Shown piece after piece: positions 37,421-49,554 of a stretch of DNA of 64,000 nucleotides. The stretch's first letter is position 1. Each line of letters starts with the position of its first letter. Location of the stretch: contig NC_073346.2 in NCBI RefSeq assembly GCF_027580225.2, positions 186,001 to 250,000 on the forward strand. Direction: 5' to 3'. The DNA comes from Misgurnus anguillicaudatus (Eukaryota; Chordata; Actinopteri; Cypriniformes; Cobitidae). The position numbers were made by a program, and so were the translations under genes. The notes beneath the pieces are model-generated. The model had not been told where the DNA came from. It made no database searches and saw only the letters and a list, made by a program, of their open reading frames with translations.

Positions 37421-39444
37421 GGGCCCGAGCACTGAGGAGCAGGCCAGAATGGCCTGCACCGTGGGTGCAAAGCCCTATTGTTTTTGCTCGGTTTATTATT
37501 ATTATTAGGGCCCGAGCACACCAGGGTGTGAGGACCCTATTGTTTTTGCTCCGTTTATTATTATTATTATTTTTCTTCTTCTTCTTCTTCTTCTTCTTCT
37601 TCTTCTCCGAAATGGATCGCATTTTTGAGGGCCTAAACATACCTGAAAACTCATGAAAATTTGCACACGCGTCAGAAGTGGCGAAAATTTACATGTAGTA
37701 TAGGCGTCAGAAGTGGGCGTGTAAAAATGGCTCGATAGCGCCACCTGCAAAATTTCAAGAGAACAGCCCCCCCACTACGAAAAACTTACAGATACGAAAT
37801 TTGGTAGGATCATCTATCACTCCAAGACCTACAAAAAAGTCTCTTGGAGCGAACCTCTAAACCCCACAGGAAGTCGGCCATTTTGAATTTTCTCTGTCAT
37901 TTTTGGACATTTCCAAGCGTCGTACTTTAACGAACTCCTCCTAGAGATTTACTCTGATCATCATCATATTTGGTCAGTATCATCTAAAGGCCTTTGCGAT
38001 GCTAAATTGCGGAGCTTTTGACTTTTCGTTGGAGGGCGTGTCCTTGGCAGCCTGGGAAAGTTTGATGTTTCGCCATGAAACAGGAAGTTGTTATAACTAA
38101 GGCATACAATGTCCAATCTGCCACACACTTCACACATTTGATAAGAGTCTTGGCCTGAACACATTTCAATGCCAATATTCAGCTTCAGTCATAGCGCCAC
38201 CTAGAGGCAACAGGAAATACTATGTTTTATTCTGTGATTTACTGCTCTTAGAGATTTAATCAAATCATCATCATATTTCACCAGTGTAATCTCAAGACCT
38301 TGTGTGATGATAAAGAGCAACGGCCTTGACTTTTCATTAAAGGGCGTGTCCGTGGCGGCCTCGCAAAGTATCGCTAAATGAATCGCATTTTTGACAGGCT
38401 AAACAAGCTCAAAAAGTCATAAAACGTTGCACACACGTCAGAAGTGGCAAAAATTTACACGTGGCATAGGCGCCAGAAGTGGGCGTGTAGAAATGGCTCA
38501 ATAGCGCCACCTGCAAAATTTCAAGAGAACAGCCCCCCCACTACGAAAAACCTACAGATACGAAATTTGGTAGGGTCATCTATCACCCCAAGACCTACCA
38601 AAAAGTCTCTTGGAGCGAAGCTCTAAACCCCACAGGAAGTCGTCCATTTTGAATTTTTGCTGTAATTTATGTGCAAATTTTGTCATGTCCAGGCTTCGTA
38701 CTTTAACGAACTCCTCCTAGAGATTTTAAAAGATCGTCATCATATTTGGTCAATCTCATCTAAAGGCCTTTGCGATGTTAAATTGCGGAGCTTTTGACTT
38801 TTCGTTGGAGGGTGTGTCCGTGGCGACCTGCCAAATATCAGCGTTTTCGCCATGAAACAGGACGTTTTTATAACTAAGGCATACAATGTCCAATCTGCCC
38901 CACGCTTCACATGTTTGATAAGGGTCTTGGCCTGAACACATTTCAATGCCAATATTCAGCTTCAGTCCTAGCGCCACCTAAAGGTAGCAGGAAATGCCTT
39001 GTTTTACACTGTGATTTACTGCTCTTAGAGATTTAATCAAATCATCATCATATTTGGTCTGACTGATTTTAAGCCCGTTGCGGTGATAAATTGCAAAGAT
39101 CTTGACTTTTCGTTGAAGGGCGTGTCCGTAGCGGCCTGGCAAAGAGTGATGTTTCGCCATGAAACAGGAATCTGTTGCAATTCAGGCATACATTATCCGA
39201 TCTGCCCTATACTTCACACTTTTGATAAGGGTCCCGGCCTGAACACATTAATATAACAACAATCAGTTACAGTCACAGCGCCACCTGCTGCACACAGGCG
39301 GTGTGGCACATCAGTTTCCCTTTGAATATCCACCTATATTTGCCCACTATAATTAAGATCCCCCTGGTTAACTGCTTTACTAATAGCATAGGGTAGCGGT
39401 GCACATGCGTGCGAGGGCCCTTCCATCGCTGCTTGCAGCTTTAA
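37421..39444 (+). repeat. GH element E25, two heads, double body
   Basis: Heads at 37421 (long) and 37508 (short), a TTA/TTC tract, body near 37608. Second body start near 38378. G/C tail hairpin. Confidence 0.87.
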
Positions 39445-41593
39445 TTATTATTTATTCTTCTTCTTCTCCAAAGTGAATCGCATTTTTGAGGGGCGAAACA
39501 TGCTCGAAAACTCAAGAAATTTTGCACACATGTCAGGAGTGGCGAAAATTTACATGTGGCATAGGTGCCAGAAGTGGGCGTGTAGAAATGGCTCGATAGC
39601 GCCACCTGCAAAATTTCAAGAGAACAGCCCCCCCACTACAAAAAACGTACCGATACGAAATTTGGTGGGATCATCTATCACCCCAAGACCTACAAAAAAG
39701 TCTCTTGGAGCGAAGCTCTAAACCCAACAGGAAGTCGGCCATTTTGAATTTTTGCCTTGATTTTTGTGCAAATTTGGTCATTTCCAGCCTTCATACTTTA
39801 ACCAACTCCTCCTACAGATTTAATCCGATCATCGTCATATTTGGTCAATCTCACCTAAAGGCCTTTGCGATGTTAAATTGCGGAGATCTTGACTTTTCGT
39901 CAGAGGGTGTGTCCGTGGCGGCCTGACAAATTTCGGCATTTTCGCCATGAAACAGGAAGTGGCTCTAACTCAGGCATACAATGTCCAATCTGGCCCACGC
40001 TTCATACGTTTGATAAGGGTCTTGGCCTGAACACATTTCAATGCCAATATTCAACTTCACTCATAGCGCCACCTAGAGGTAGGAGGAAATACCATGTTTT
40101 ATGCTCTGATTTACTGCTCTTAGAGATTTAATCAAATAATCATCATATTTGGTCTGACTGATGTTAAGCCCTTTTCCTTGATAAATTGCGAAGATCTTGA
40201 CTTTTCGTTGAAGGGCGTGTCCGTGGCGGCCTGGCAAAGTGTGATGTTTCGCCATGAAAGAGGAAGTTGTTATAACTCAGGCATACAATGTCCGATCTGC
40301 CCCTGACTTCACACGTTTGATAAGGGTCCAGGCCTGAACACATCAACATGGCATAATTCAGTAACACTCATAGCGCCACCTAGAGGCAGCAGGAAATACC
40401 ATGTTTTACGCTGTGATTTACTGCTCTTAGATATTTAACCATATCAACATCATATTTCACCAGTGTAATCTCAAGACCTTGTGTGATGATAAAAAACAAC
40501 GACTTTGACTTTTCATTAAAGGGCGTGTCCATGGCGGCCTCGCCAAGTATCGCTAAATGAATCGCATTTTTGACAGGCTAAACAAGCCCAAAAAGTCATA
40601 AAACGTTGCACACACGTCAGAAGTGGCGAAAATTTACATGTAGTATAGGCGCCAGAAGTGGGCGTGTAGAAATGGCTCGATAGCGCCACCTGCAAAATTT
40701 CAAAAGAACAGCCCCCCCACTATGAAAAACATACAGATATGAAATTTGGTAGGATCATCTATCACCCCAAGACTTACAAAAAAGTCTCTTGAAGCTAAGC
40801 TCTAAACCCCACAGGAAGTCGGCCATTTTGAATTTTCTGTGTCATTTTTTGACATTTCCAAGCGTCGTACTTTAACGAACTCCTCCTAGCGATTTAATCC
40901 AATCATCGTAATATTTGGTCAATGTCATCTAAAGGCCTTTGCGATGTTAAATTGCGGAGATCTTGACTTTTCGTTTGAGGGTGTGTCCGTGGCAGCCTGA
41001 CAAATTTTGGCATTTTCGCCATGAAACAGGAAGTGGCTCTATCTCAGGCATACAATGTCCAATCTGCCCCATGCTTCACAAGTTTGATAAGGGTCTTGGC
41101 CTGAACACATTTCAATGCCAATATTCAGCTTTAATCATAGCGCCACCTAGAGGTAGCAGGAAATGCCATGTTTTACGCTGTGATTTACTGCTCTTAGATA
41201 TTTAATCAAATCATCATCATTTTTGGTAATACTGATCTTAAGGACTTTAATATGATATATTCAGAAGATCTTGACTTTTCGTTGAAGGGCGTGTCCGTGG
41301 CGGCCTGGCAAAGTGTGATGTTTCGCCATGAAACAGAAAGCTGTTGTAATTCAGACATACATTGTTCGATCTGCTCGAGACTTCACACGTGTGTTAAGGG
41401 TCCCGGCCTGAACACATCAATATAATAATAATCATGTACAGTCATAGCGCCACCTGCTGCACATTTTCCTTTGAATATCCACCTGTATTTACCCACTTTA
41501 ATTCATATTCCCCTGGTTCACTGCTTTACTAATGCCATAGGGTAGCGGTGCACATGCGTGCGAGGGCCCTTCCATCGCTGCTTGCAGCTTTAA
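39445..41593 (+). repeat. GH element E26, headless double-body form
   Basis: No head. Body near 39470, second start near 40557. The first half is a close relative of 6760-7860 in E4. Confidence 0.87.
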
Positions 41594-43453
41594 TTATTAT
41601 TATTATTATTATATTCCGAAATGAATCGCATTTTTGAAGGCCTAAACATACCCGAAAACTCATGAAAATTTGCACACGCGTCAGAAGTGGCGAAAATTTA
41701 CATTTAGTATAGGCGTCAGAAGTGGGCGTGTAGAAATGGCTCGATAGCGCCACCTGCAAAATTTCAAGAGAACAGCCCACCCACTACGAAAAACTTACAG
41801 ATACGAAATTTGGTAGGATCATCTATCACCCCAAGACCTTCAAAAAAGTCTCTTGGAGCTAAGCTCTAAACCCCACAGGAAGTCGGCCATTTTGAATTTT
41901 CTCTGTCATTTTTTGACACTTCAAAGCGTCGTACTTTAACGAACTCCTCCTAGAGATTTAATCCGATCATCATCATATTTCGTCAGTCTCATCTAAAGGC
42001 CTTTGCGATGCTAAATTGCGGAGCTTTTGACTTTTCGTTGGAGGGCGTGTCTGTGGCGGCCTGGCAAAATGTGATGTTTCGCCATGAAACAGGAAGCTGA
42101 TGTAATTCAGGCATACATTATCCGATCTGCCCCTGACTTCACAACTTTGATAAGGGTCCAGGCCTGAACACATCAACATGGCATAACTCAGTAACACTTA
42201 TAGCGCCACCTAGAGGCAGCCGGAAATACCATGTTTTACGCTGTGACTTACTGCTCTTATATATTTAACCATATCAACATCATATTTGACCAGTGTAATC
42301 TCAAGACCTTGTGTGATGATAAAAAGCAACGACCTTGACGTTTCATTAAAGGGCGTGTCCGTGGCGGCCTCGCAAAGGATCGCTAAATTAATCGCATTTT
42401 TGACAGCCTAAACAAGCTCAAGAAGTCATAAAACGTTGCACACACGTCAGAAGTGGCGAAAATGTACATGTGTCATAGGCGCCAGAAGTGGGCATGTAGA
42501 AATGGCTCGATAGCGCCACCTGCAAAATTTCAAGAGAACAGCCCCGCCGCTACGAAAAACCTACAGATACTAAATTTGGTAGGGTCATCTATCACCCCAA
42601 GACCTACAAAAAAGTCTCTTGGAGCGAAGCTCTAAACCCCACAGGAAGTCGGCCATTTTTAATTTTTGCTGTGATTTCTGTGTAAATTTTGTCATTTCCA
42701 GGCTTTGTACTTTAACGAACTCCTCCTAGAGATTTTATCAGACCGTCATCATATTTGGTTAATCTCATCTAAAGGCCTTTGCGATGTTAAATTGCGGAGC
42801 TTTTGACTTTTTGTTGGAGGGTGTGTCCGTGGAGGCCTGACAAAGTTTAGCATTTTCGCCATGAAACAGGAAGTTGTTATAACTCAGTCATACAATGTCC
42901 AATCTGCCCCACACTTCACATGTTTGATAAGAGTCTTGGCCTGAACACATTTCAATGCCAATATTCAGCTTCAGTCATAGCGCCACCTAGAGGTTGCAGG
43001 AAATGCCTTGTTTTCCGCTGTGATTTACTGTTCTCAGAGATTTAATCAAATCATTATCATATCTGGTCAGACTGATCTTAAGCCCTTTGCGATGATAAAT
43101 TGCGAAGATCTTAACTTTTTGTTGAAGGGCGTGTCCGTGGCGGCCTCGCAAAGAGTAATGTTTCGCCATGAAACAGGAATCTGTTGCAATTCAGGCATAC
43201 ATTGTCCGATCTGCCCCCAACTTCACAATTTTGATAAGGGTCCTGGCCTGAAAACATTAATATAACAATAATCAGGTACAGTCATAGCGCCACCTGCTGC
43301 CCACAGCCGGTGTGGCACATAAATTTTCCTTTGAATACCCACCTATATTTACCCTTTTTAATTCAAATCCCCTTGGTTCACTGCTTTACTAATGCTATAG
43401 GGTAGCGGTGCACATTCGTGCGAGGGCCCTTCCATCGCTGCTTGCAGCTTTAA
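41594..43453 (+). repeat. GH element E27, headless double-body form
   Basis: No head. Body near 41617, second body start near 42388. It ends with a normal G/C tail hairpin but without the usual TTATTA, because a second tail follows directly. Confidence 0.86.
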
Positions 43454-43488
43454 CGAGGGCCCTTCCATCGCTGCTTGCAGCTATATTT
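43454..43488 (+). repeat. Solo GH tail
   Basis: A second copy of CGAGGGCCCTTCCATCGCTG...CAGC follows the first tail with no body between them. It ends in CTATATTT, the ending otherwise seen on type 2 tails. It is probably the scar of a type 2 element lost by recombination between tails. Confidence 0.85.
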
Positions 43489-45636
43489 CTTTTTCTTCTC
43501 CGAAATGTATCGCATTTTTGAGGGCCTAAACATACGCGAAAACTCTTGATAATTTGCACACGCGTCAGAAGTGGCGAAAATTTACATGTGGTATAGGCGT
43601 CAGAAGTGGGCGTGTAGAAATGGCTCGATAGCGCCACCTGCAAAATTTCAAGAGAACAGCCCCCCCGCTATGAAAAACGTACAGACACGAAATTTGGTAG
43701 GATCATCTATCACCCCAAGACCTACAAAAAAGTATCTTGGCGCGAAGCTCTAAACCCCACAGGAAGTCTGCCATTTTTTATTTTCACTGTCATTTTTTGA
43801 CATTTCTAAGCGTCGTACTTTAATGAACTCCTCCTAGCGATTTAATCCGATCATTATCATATTTGGTCAGTCTCATCTAAAGGCCTTTGCGATGCTAAAT
43901 TGCGGAAATCTTGACTTTTCGTTGGAGGGTGTGTCCGTGGCGGCCTGACAAATTTCGGCATTTTCGCCATTAAACAGGAAGTTGTTATAACTAAGGCATA
44001 CATTTTCCAATCTGCCCCATGCTTCACATGTTTGATAAGGGTCTTGACCTGAACACATTTCAATGCCAATATTCGGCTTCAGTCATAGCGCCACCTAGAG
44101 GTAGCAGGAAATGCCATGTTTTACGCTGTGATTATCTGCTCTTAGAGATTTAATCAAATCATTATAATATTTGGTCAGACTGATGTTAAGCCCTTTGCCG
44201 TAATAAATTGTGAAGATCTTGACTTTTCGTTGAAGGGCGTGTCCATGGCAGCCTGGCAAAGTGTGATATTTCGCCATGAAACAGGAAGCTGTTGTAATTC
44301 AGACATACATTGTCCGATCTGCCCCCGACTTCACACGTTTGCTAAGGGTCCCGGTCTGAACACATCAACATGGCATAATTCAGTAACAGTCATAGCGCCA
44401 CCTAGAGGTAGCAGGAAATACCACCTTTTATGCTGTGACTTACTGCTCTTGGAGATTTAATTATATCAACATTACATTTCATCAGTCTAATCTCAAGACC
44501 TTGTGTGATGATCAATAGCGACAACCTTGACTTTTCGTTAAGGGGCAGGTCCGTGGCAGACTGGCAAAATATGGTGAAATGAATCGGATTTTGGAGGGCC
44601 TAAACAAGCTTTAAAAGTCATAAAACGTTGCACACATGTCAAAGGTGGTGAAAATTTTCATGTGATATAGGCTTCAGAACTGGGGGTGTAAAATGGCTCT
44701 ATAGCGCCACCTACAAAAATTCAAGAGAGCAGCCCCCCCGCTACATTAAACGTACAGTTATGAAATGCGGTACGATCATGTATCACCCCAAGACATACAA
44801 AAAAGTCTTTTGGAGCCAATATTTAAACCCCACAGGAAGTCAGCCATTTTGAATTTTTTCTGTAATTTGAGTGCAAATTTTGCTATTTCTGGGCTTCGGA
44901 CTTTAACAAAGTCCTACTAGAAATTTGATCAGATCATTATCATATTTGGTCTGTGTCATCTAAAGGCCTTTGCGATCTTAAATTGCGGAGGTCTTGACTT
45001 TTTTTGGAGGGTGTGTCCGTGGTGGCCTGCCAAATTTCTGTGTTTCGCAATGAAACAGGAAGTTGTTCTAACTCTGGCTTAAAACGTCCAATCTGACTCA
45101 CACTTCACATGTTTGATAAGTGTCCTGGCCTGAACACATCAACATATAAATATTCAGTAAAAGTTATAGCGCCACCTGCTGGCAGCAGGAAATGGCATGT
45201 TTTACACTGTGATTTACTGCTCAAAGAAATGTATTCAGATCATCATCATATTTGGTCAGTCTGAACTTAAGGACTTCACAATGATAAATTGTGAAGATAT
45301 GGAATTTTTGTTAAAGGGACATGTCCGTGGGGGCCTGGCAAAGTTTGATGTTTTACCATGAGAAAGCTGTTGTAACTCAGGCAATGTCCAACCTGTCACA
45401 GATTTCAGATGTTTGACAAGGTTCTTGGCCTGAACACATCAATATAACAACAATCAGTTACAGTCATAGCGCCACCTGCTGCACACAGGAGGTGTTTGCA
45501 CATCAAAGTTCATTTGAATATCCACCTTTTTTTACCCACTTAAATTAAAATCCCCCTGGTTCACTGCTTTACTAATGCCATAGGGTTGCGGTGCATATGC
45601 GTGCGAAAGCCCTTCCATCGCTGCTTGCAGCTTTAA
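43489..45636 (+). repeat. GH element E28, headless double-body form
   Basis: It begins CTTTTTCTTCTCCGAAATG without a TTA tract or head. Second body start near 44579. It contains TAGCGCCACCTGCTGGCAG near 45170, the closest CTCF-like match I found. The tail reads GCGAAAGCCC instead of GCGAGGGCCC. Confidence 0.86.
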
Positions 45637-46599
45637 TTATTATTATTTTTTACTCCGACTTCAGCGGGACTTTAGAGGGCCTAAACATACTCGAAAACTC
45701 ATGAAATTTTGCACAGATGTCAAGAGTGATGAAAATGTACATGTGATGTAGGCTTTGGAATTAGGCGTGGGAAAATGGCTCTATAGCGCCACCTACAAAT
45801 TTTCAACGAAGCAGCCCTCGGACTGTGTTTAACGTACAATTACGAAATTCGGTACGCTTCTGTAGCATGACAAGACCTACAAAAAAAGTATCTTGGAGCG
45901 AAGCCGTAAACCAAACAGGAAGTCAGCTATTCTGAGTTATTTTTGTGATTTGGGTGCAGTATTTGTCATTTCCAGGCGCCATACTTTAACTAACTCCTCC
46001 TACAGTTTTCGTCGGATCATCTTCATATTTGGTGAGTGTTTGTGTCGGTTCTGGCCCGACAAAGTTTGATGTTTTCCCATGAAACAGGAAGTTGCTTGAA
46101 CTCATGCATACAGTGTCCGATCTGTCCCAAATTTCACATGATTGCTAAGAGTCTTGACCTGAACACATCTACATACCAATTTTTATTTATAGTTATAGTG
46201 CCACCAGCTGGCAACCTGAAGGGACATGTTTTAGTGCCACTTTCAAATATTCAATGAAGCAGCCCTTGGACTGTGTTTAATGTACATGTACGAATTTTGG
46301 TATGATCATGTATTATTACAAGCCCTACAAAAAAGTCTCTTGGAGCAACGCCCTAAACCAAACAGGAAGTCAGCTATTTTCAATTATTTCTCAGATTTTG
46401 GCTTAGTTTTTGTAATTTCCAGCAGTCATACTTTAACTACCTACAGTTTTCGTCGGATCATCATCATATTTGCCGAGTCTCATCTTAAGGCCTTTGTGAT
46501 GCTAAATTGCGAAGGATTTGATTCTATGTTTAAATTTGTGTCTGTTCCGGCCCGCCAAATTTTGATGTTTCGCTATGAAACTGGTTGCTGGAACTCAGG

Positions 46600-47406
46600 C
46601 ATACAGTGTCCGATCTGTCCCAAACTACACATGATTGATAAGAGTCCTGACCTGAACACATCTACATGTCAATAGTCACTTATGGTTATAGCGCCACCAG
46701 CTGGCAACAGGAAGTGACATGTTTACAATGATTATGCAATGTATGATCTGTCCCAAACTTCACATGATTGATAAGAGTCCTGGATTGAACACATGTACAT
46801 GTCAATAGTCACTTATAGTCATAGCGCCACCAGCTGGCAACAGGAAGTGACATGTTTACAGTGATTATGCAATGTCCAATCTGTCCCAAACTTCACATGA
46901 TTGATAAGAGTCCTGGATTGAACACATGTACATGTCAATAGTCACTTATGGTCATAGCGCCACCAGCTGGCAACAGGAAGCGACATGTTTACAGTGATTA
47001 TGCAATGGCCGATCTTTCCCTAACTTCACAAGATTAATAAGAGTCCTGGACTGAACACATCTACATGTCAATAGTCACTTATGGTCATAGCGCCACCAGC
47101 TGGTAACAAGAAGTGACATGTTTACAATGATTATGCAATGTCGGATTTGTCCCAAACTTCACATGATTGATAAGAGTCCTGAACTGAACACATCTACATG
47201 TCAATAGTCACTTATGGTCATAGCGCCACCAACTGGAAACAGGAAGTGACATGTTTACACTGATTATGCAATGTCTGATCAGTCACAAACTCCACATGAT
47301 TGATAAGAGTCCTGAACTGAACACATCTACACGCCAATAGTCACTTATAGTTATAGCGCCACCAGCTGGCAACAGGAAGTGACATGTTTACAATGTTTAT
47401 GCAATG
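46600..47406 (+). repeat. 133-bp minisatellite, second array
   Basis: About six copies of the same 133-base unit as at 1834-2597. CTGGCAACAG recurs at 46701, 46834 and 46967. The array continues beyond the inserted element at 48516-48800 with two or three more diverged copies. Confidence 0.88.
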
Positions 47407-48515
47407 CAGTGTTTCCGCTATATACATTCAACCGTGGTGGCCCGCCACGCCTAAAACATCCCCGCCACGCCTAAAACATCCCCGCCACGCCTTCGGTTGT
47501 GGATAGAAGGGATACAGCAAACGAAATCTCGCCGGATGAGCACTGTTTTATCCTAATCCTTCACCCAAACCCAACTCTAAACACAAAATTTCACATGATT
47601 GTAGGATGTATTTGTATCTCATTTTGCCAGAACCACTGTTTTCATCCTAAAAATCCTACCTCCAAATCTAATCCTAAACTTTTCGGCACTTTCTGTATCC
47701 CTTCTAGACAAAACCCACGCAAAAGCTCACAAAATAAATAAAGCTACCGAAATGTCCGCCCTGCCAGACTGGCTGTCTTAAAGAAATAAATTCCTTTCTG
47801 GATTCGCGTTGTTCACTCATTTATAAATAAATCTCCTAAAATATCATAATTTCCCCCATGGGTTTAATTTCATGCACAAATAGATTTAAATCAACAGATG
47901 ATGATTAGGCTAAGTCTCTGTTTTGAGAAATAATAATAAAATAAATAAGCCTACACGAAATATGTTATAATTATCAAATTGACAATTAAAAAAGTATTTG
48001 AGTTGCTGTTCTTTTTTTGTGATGCGCTGTTAAACCAAAGCAGCAGAAAACACGTCATGTTTTTAATGATTTTAAATAAGCAAAAGGTTTTCTCTCCTTA
48101 TTGTGAGTTTACACGAATAAAAATATACAATTTACAGTTTCGAATGTTATTTCACTTTTATCTGTATGGCAATAAATTAAGGGTAATTTAAGTTGCAAGG
48201 TCATCACTCGTATGCTGTTCACAGGCGCTATAAGCGCAGCGAGCTGCTGACTGCTTGCACACTACATTAAAACTACAATGAAAAATCCGTATGAAGCTAT
48301 AAAACTTACGTATTTTTTAAGAAAATACAGTTTAGATCAAATATAGAAAAGCAATATGCTATAAATATAAGGAAAAGTAAATGGCAGCATGAAAATGATA
48401 AAAAATACATGTTAGTTTACTGTAGCCTATTTTCTACATCAAAAAAAGTACATTTATAATCATCATGGGCGCTCCCTGCCGCCACAGCTGGAAAAAAATC
48501 CTAGAGAAAACACAG
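47407..48515 (+). mobile_element. hAT-like non-autonomous element
   Basis: It begins CAGTGTTTCCGC and ends near GAGAAAACACAG, imperfect inverted ends of hAT type. Sub-terminal GTGGTGGCCCGCCACG on the left and CCGCCACAGCTGG on the right are also inverted to one another. A 20-base unit (CCGCCACGCCTAAAACATCC) repeats about two and a half times at 47442-47492. The flanking minisatellite is split, with ATGCAATG on the left and a degraded GCAAAG on the right. No transposase frame; the interior is AT-rich. The exact right boundary is uncertain by a few bases. Confidence 0.7.
47504..47706. mobile_element. Small palindrome-ended element inside the hAT
   Basis: A perfect 14-base inverted repeat, TAGAAGGGATACAG at 47504-47517 and its complement at 47693-47706, encloses about 175 bases with phrases like CCTAATCCTTCACCC. 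It is probably a small MITE nested in the larger element. I could not identify a clear target duplication. Confidence 0.5.
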
Positions 48516-48827
48516 CAAAGTCTGATCAGTCACAAACTCCACATGATTGATAAGAGTCCTGGACTGAACACATCTACACGCCAATAGTCACTTATAGTTA
48601 TAGCGCCACTAGCTGGCAACAGGACGTGACATGTTTACAATGATTATGCAATGTCTGATCTGTCTCAAACTTTACATAATTGACAAGAGTCCTGGACTGA
48701 ACACATCTACACGCCAATAGTCACTTATAGTTAACGCGCCACCTGCTGGCAACAAGAAGTGACATGTTTTACACTGATTATTCAATGTTAGATCTGCTCT
48801 ACATTTTACATGATCAATAAGAGTCCC

Positions 48828-49287
48828 GGGGCCTCATTTATAAACCGTGCGTACGCACAAATTTGATCGTAAAGTGTGCGTAGGCAAAAATCCACGGCAA
48901 AGTCCATATTTATAAAAACTGTCTTTGACGTGGAAAAGTGCTTAGCGCCACGTCAGGGTCTGGGCAGACGTACGCACTTTTGCTTGTCTGATTGCTGCAG
49001 GTTTTTGGAAAATAAGCCAATCTTGCTGCTCGAAAATTGGGTTTAAACATTGAGAAGTGCTCTTTTATATGTCTGTGACATTAATTAGGCATCGTTTAAA
49101 GGTGGAGATCTGAAACTGCTCAGCTGCGCACAAGTTCAAGTTCATTTGCGATTGATAGATTTGAAAGGGGTACGCGCGTTTTCTGCGCGTACGTTCGGTT
49201 TATGAATCACACGTACGCATTTTTGTTAAATGATCGTAAGATCAAATGTAGGATGGTTTTTACGCAGCATTTTATAAATGAAGCCCC
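48828..49287. mobile_element. MITE with GGGGCCTCATTTATAAA ends
   Basis: Left end GGGGCCTCATTTATAAA, right end TTTATAAATGAAGCCCC: 17-base inverted repeats with one mismatch. The interior is rich in GTACGC/GCGTAC, itself partly palindromic. It splits the phrase GAGTCCTGGACTGAACACA of the surrounding GH repeat, which fixes the insertion point. No coding frame. The superfamily is not certain from the ends alone. Confidence 0.82.
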
Positions 49288-49324
49288 TGGACTGAACACA
49301 TCTACGTGCCAATATTTACATGTA

Positions 49325-49354
49325 GTCTCTCTCACTCTCTCTCTCTCTCTCTCT
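49325..49354. repeat. CT microsatellite
   Basis: A run of CTCTCT interrupted once by CTCA, at the place equivalent to 4171-4210 in the sister element. Confidence 0.85.
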
Positions 49355-49554
49355 CATGCTATCTTACAAGATGCTACCTCGCTGTCATTTGTAATTAGCA
49401 ACAGGAAATGTGGCACATTATACTACACTTTTAAATGGTTCACCTATGTTTACATGCTTAAATGCCTATTTACTACTGTTCCCCTAAATTCGTATGGCAC
49501 GGCTTGGCGGTGTCATGTGTGCGAGGGCCCTTCCATCACTGCTTGCAGTTTTAA

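Larger units (their letters stand above)
1..49554 (+). repeat. GH-family repeat array (whole)
   Basis: A continuous array of one repeat family in a single orientation, interrupted only by three foreign elements. Each unit, read left to right, is a hairpin head starting GGGCCCGAGCAC, a TTA or TTC microsatellite, a body starting near GAAATGGATCGCATTTTTGA, several monomers of about 305-470 bases each opening with TAGCGCCACC, and a tail GTGCGAGGGCCC...GCTGCTTGCAGCTTTAATTA. No transposase or other long coding frame is visible, so the family looks non-autonomous. I do not recognise a named family with certainty. It may already be in repeat libraries under an 'unknown' or 'DNA' label. Short TTA-rich gaps separate neighbouring units. 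Confidence 0.9.
45637..49554 (+). repeat. GH element E29, old minisatellite subfamily, array end
   Basis: A headless copy of the E1 subfamily (ACTCCGACTTCAGCGGGAC near 45652). It carries the 133-bp minisatellite and is interrupted by a hAT-like element (47407-48515) and a MITE (48828-49287). It ends with an A/T tail hairpin near 49537-49548, the last GH sequence in the window. Confidence 0.86.

Noticed and set aside
1..49554. Centromeric satellite
   Set aside because: Units are discrete elements with heads and tails, variable length and mixed subfamilies, not a uniform monomer; a pericentromeric location cannot be excluded from sequence alone.
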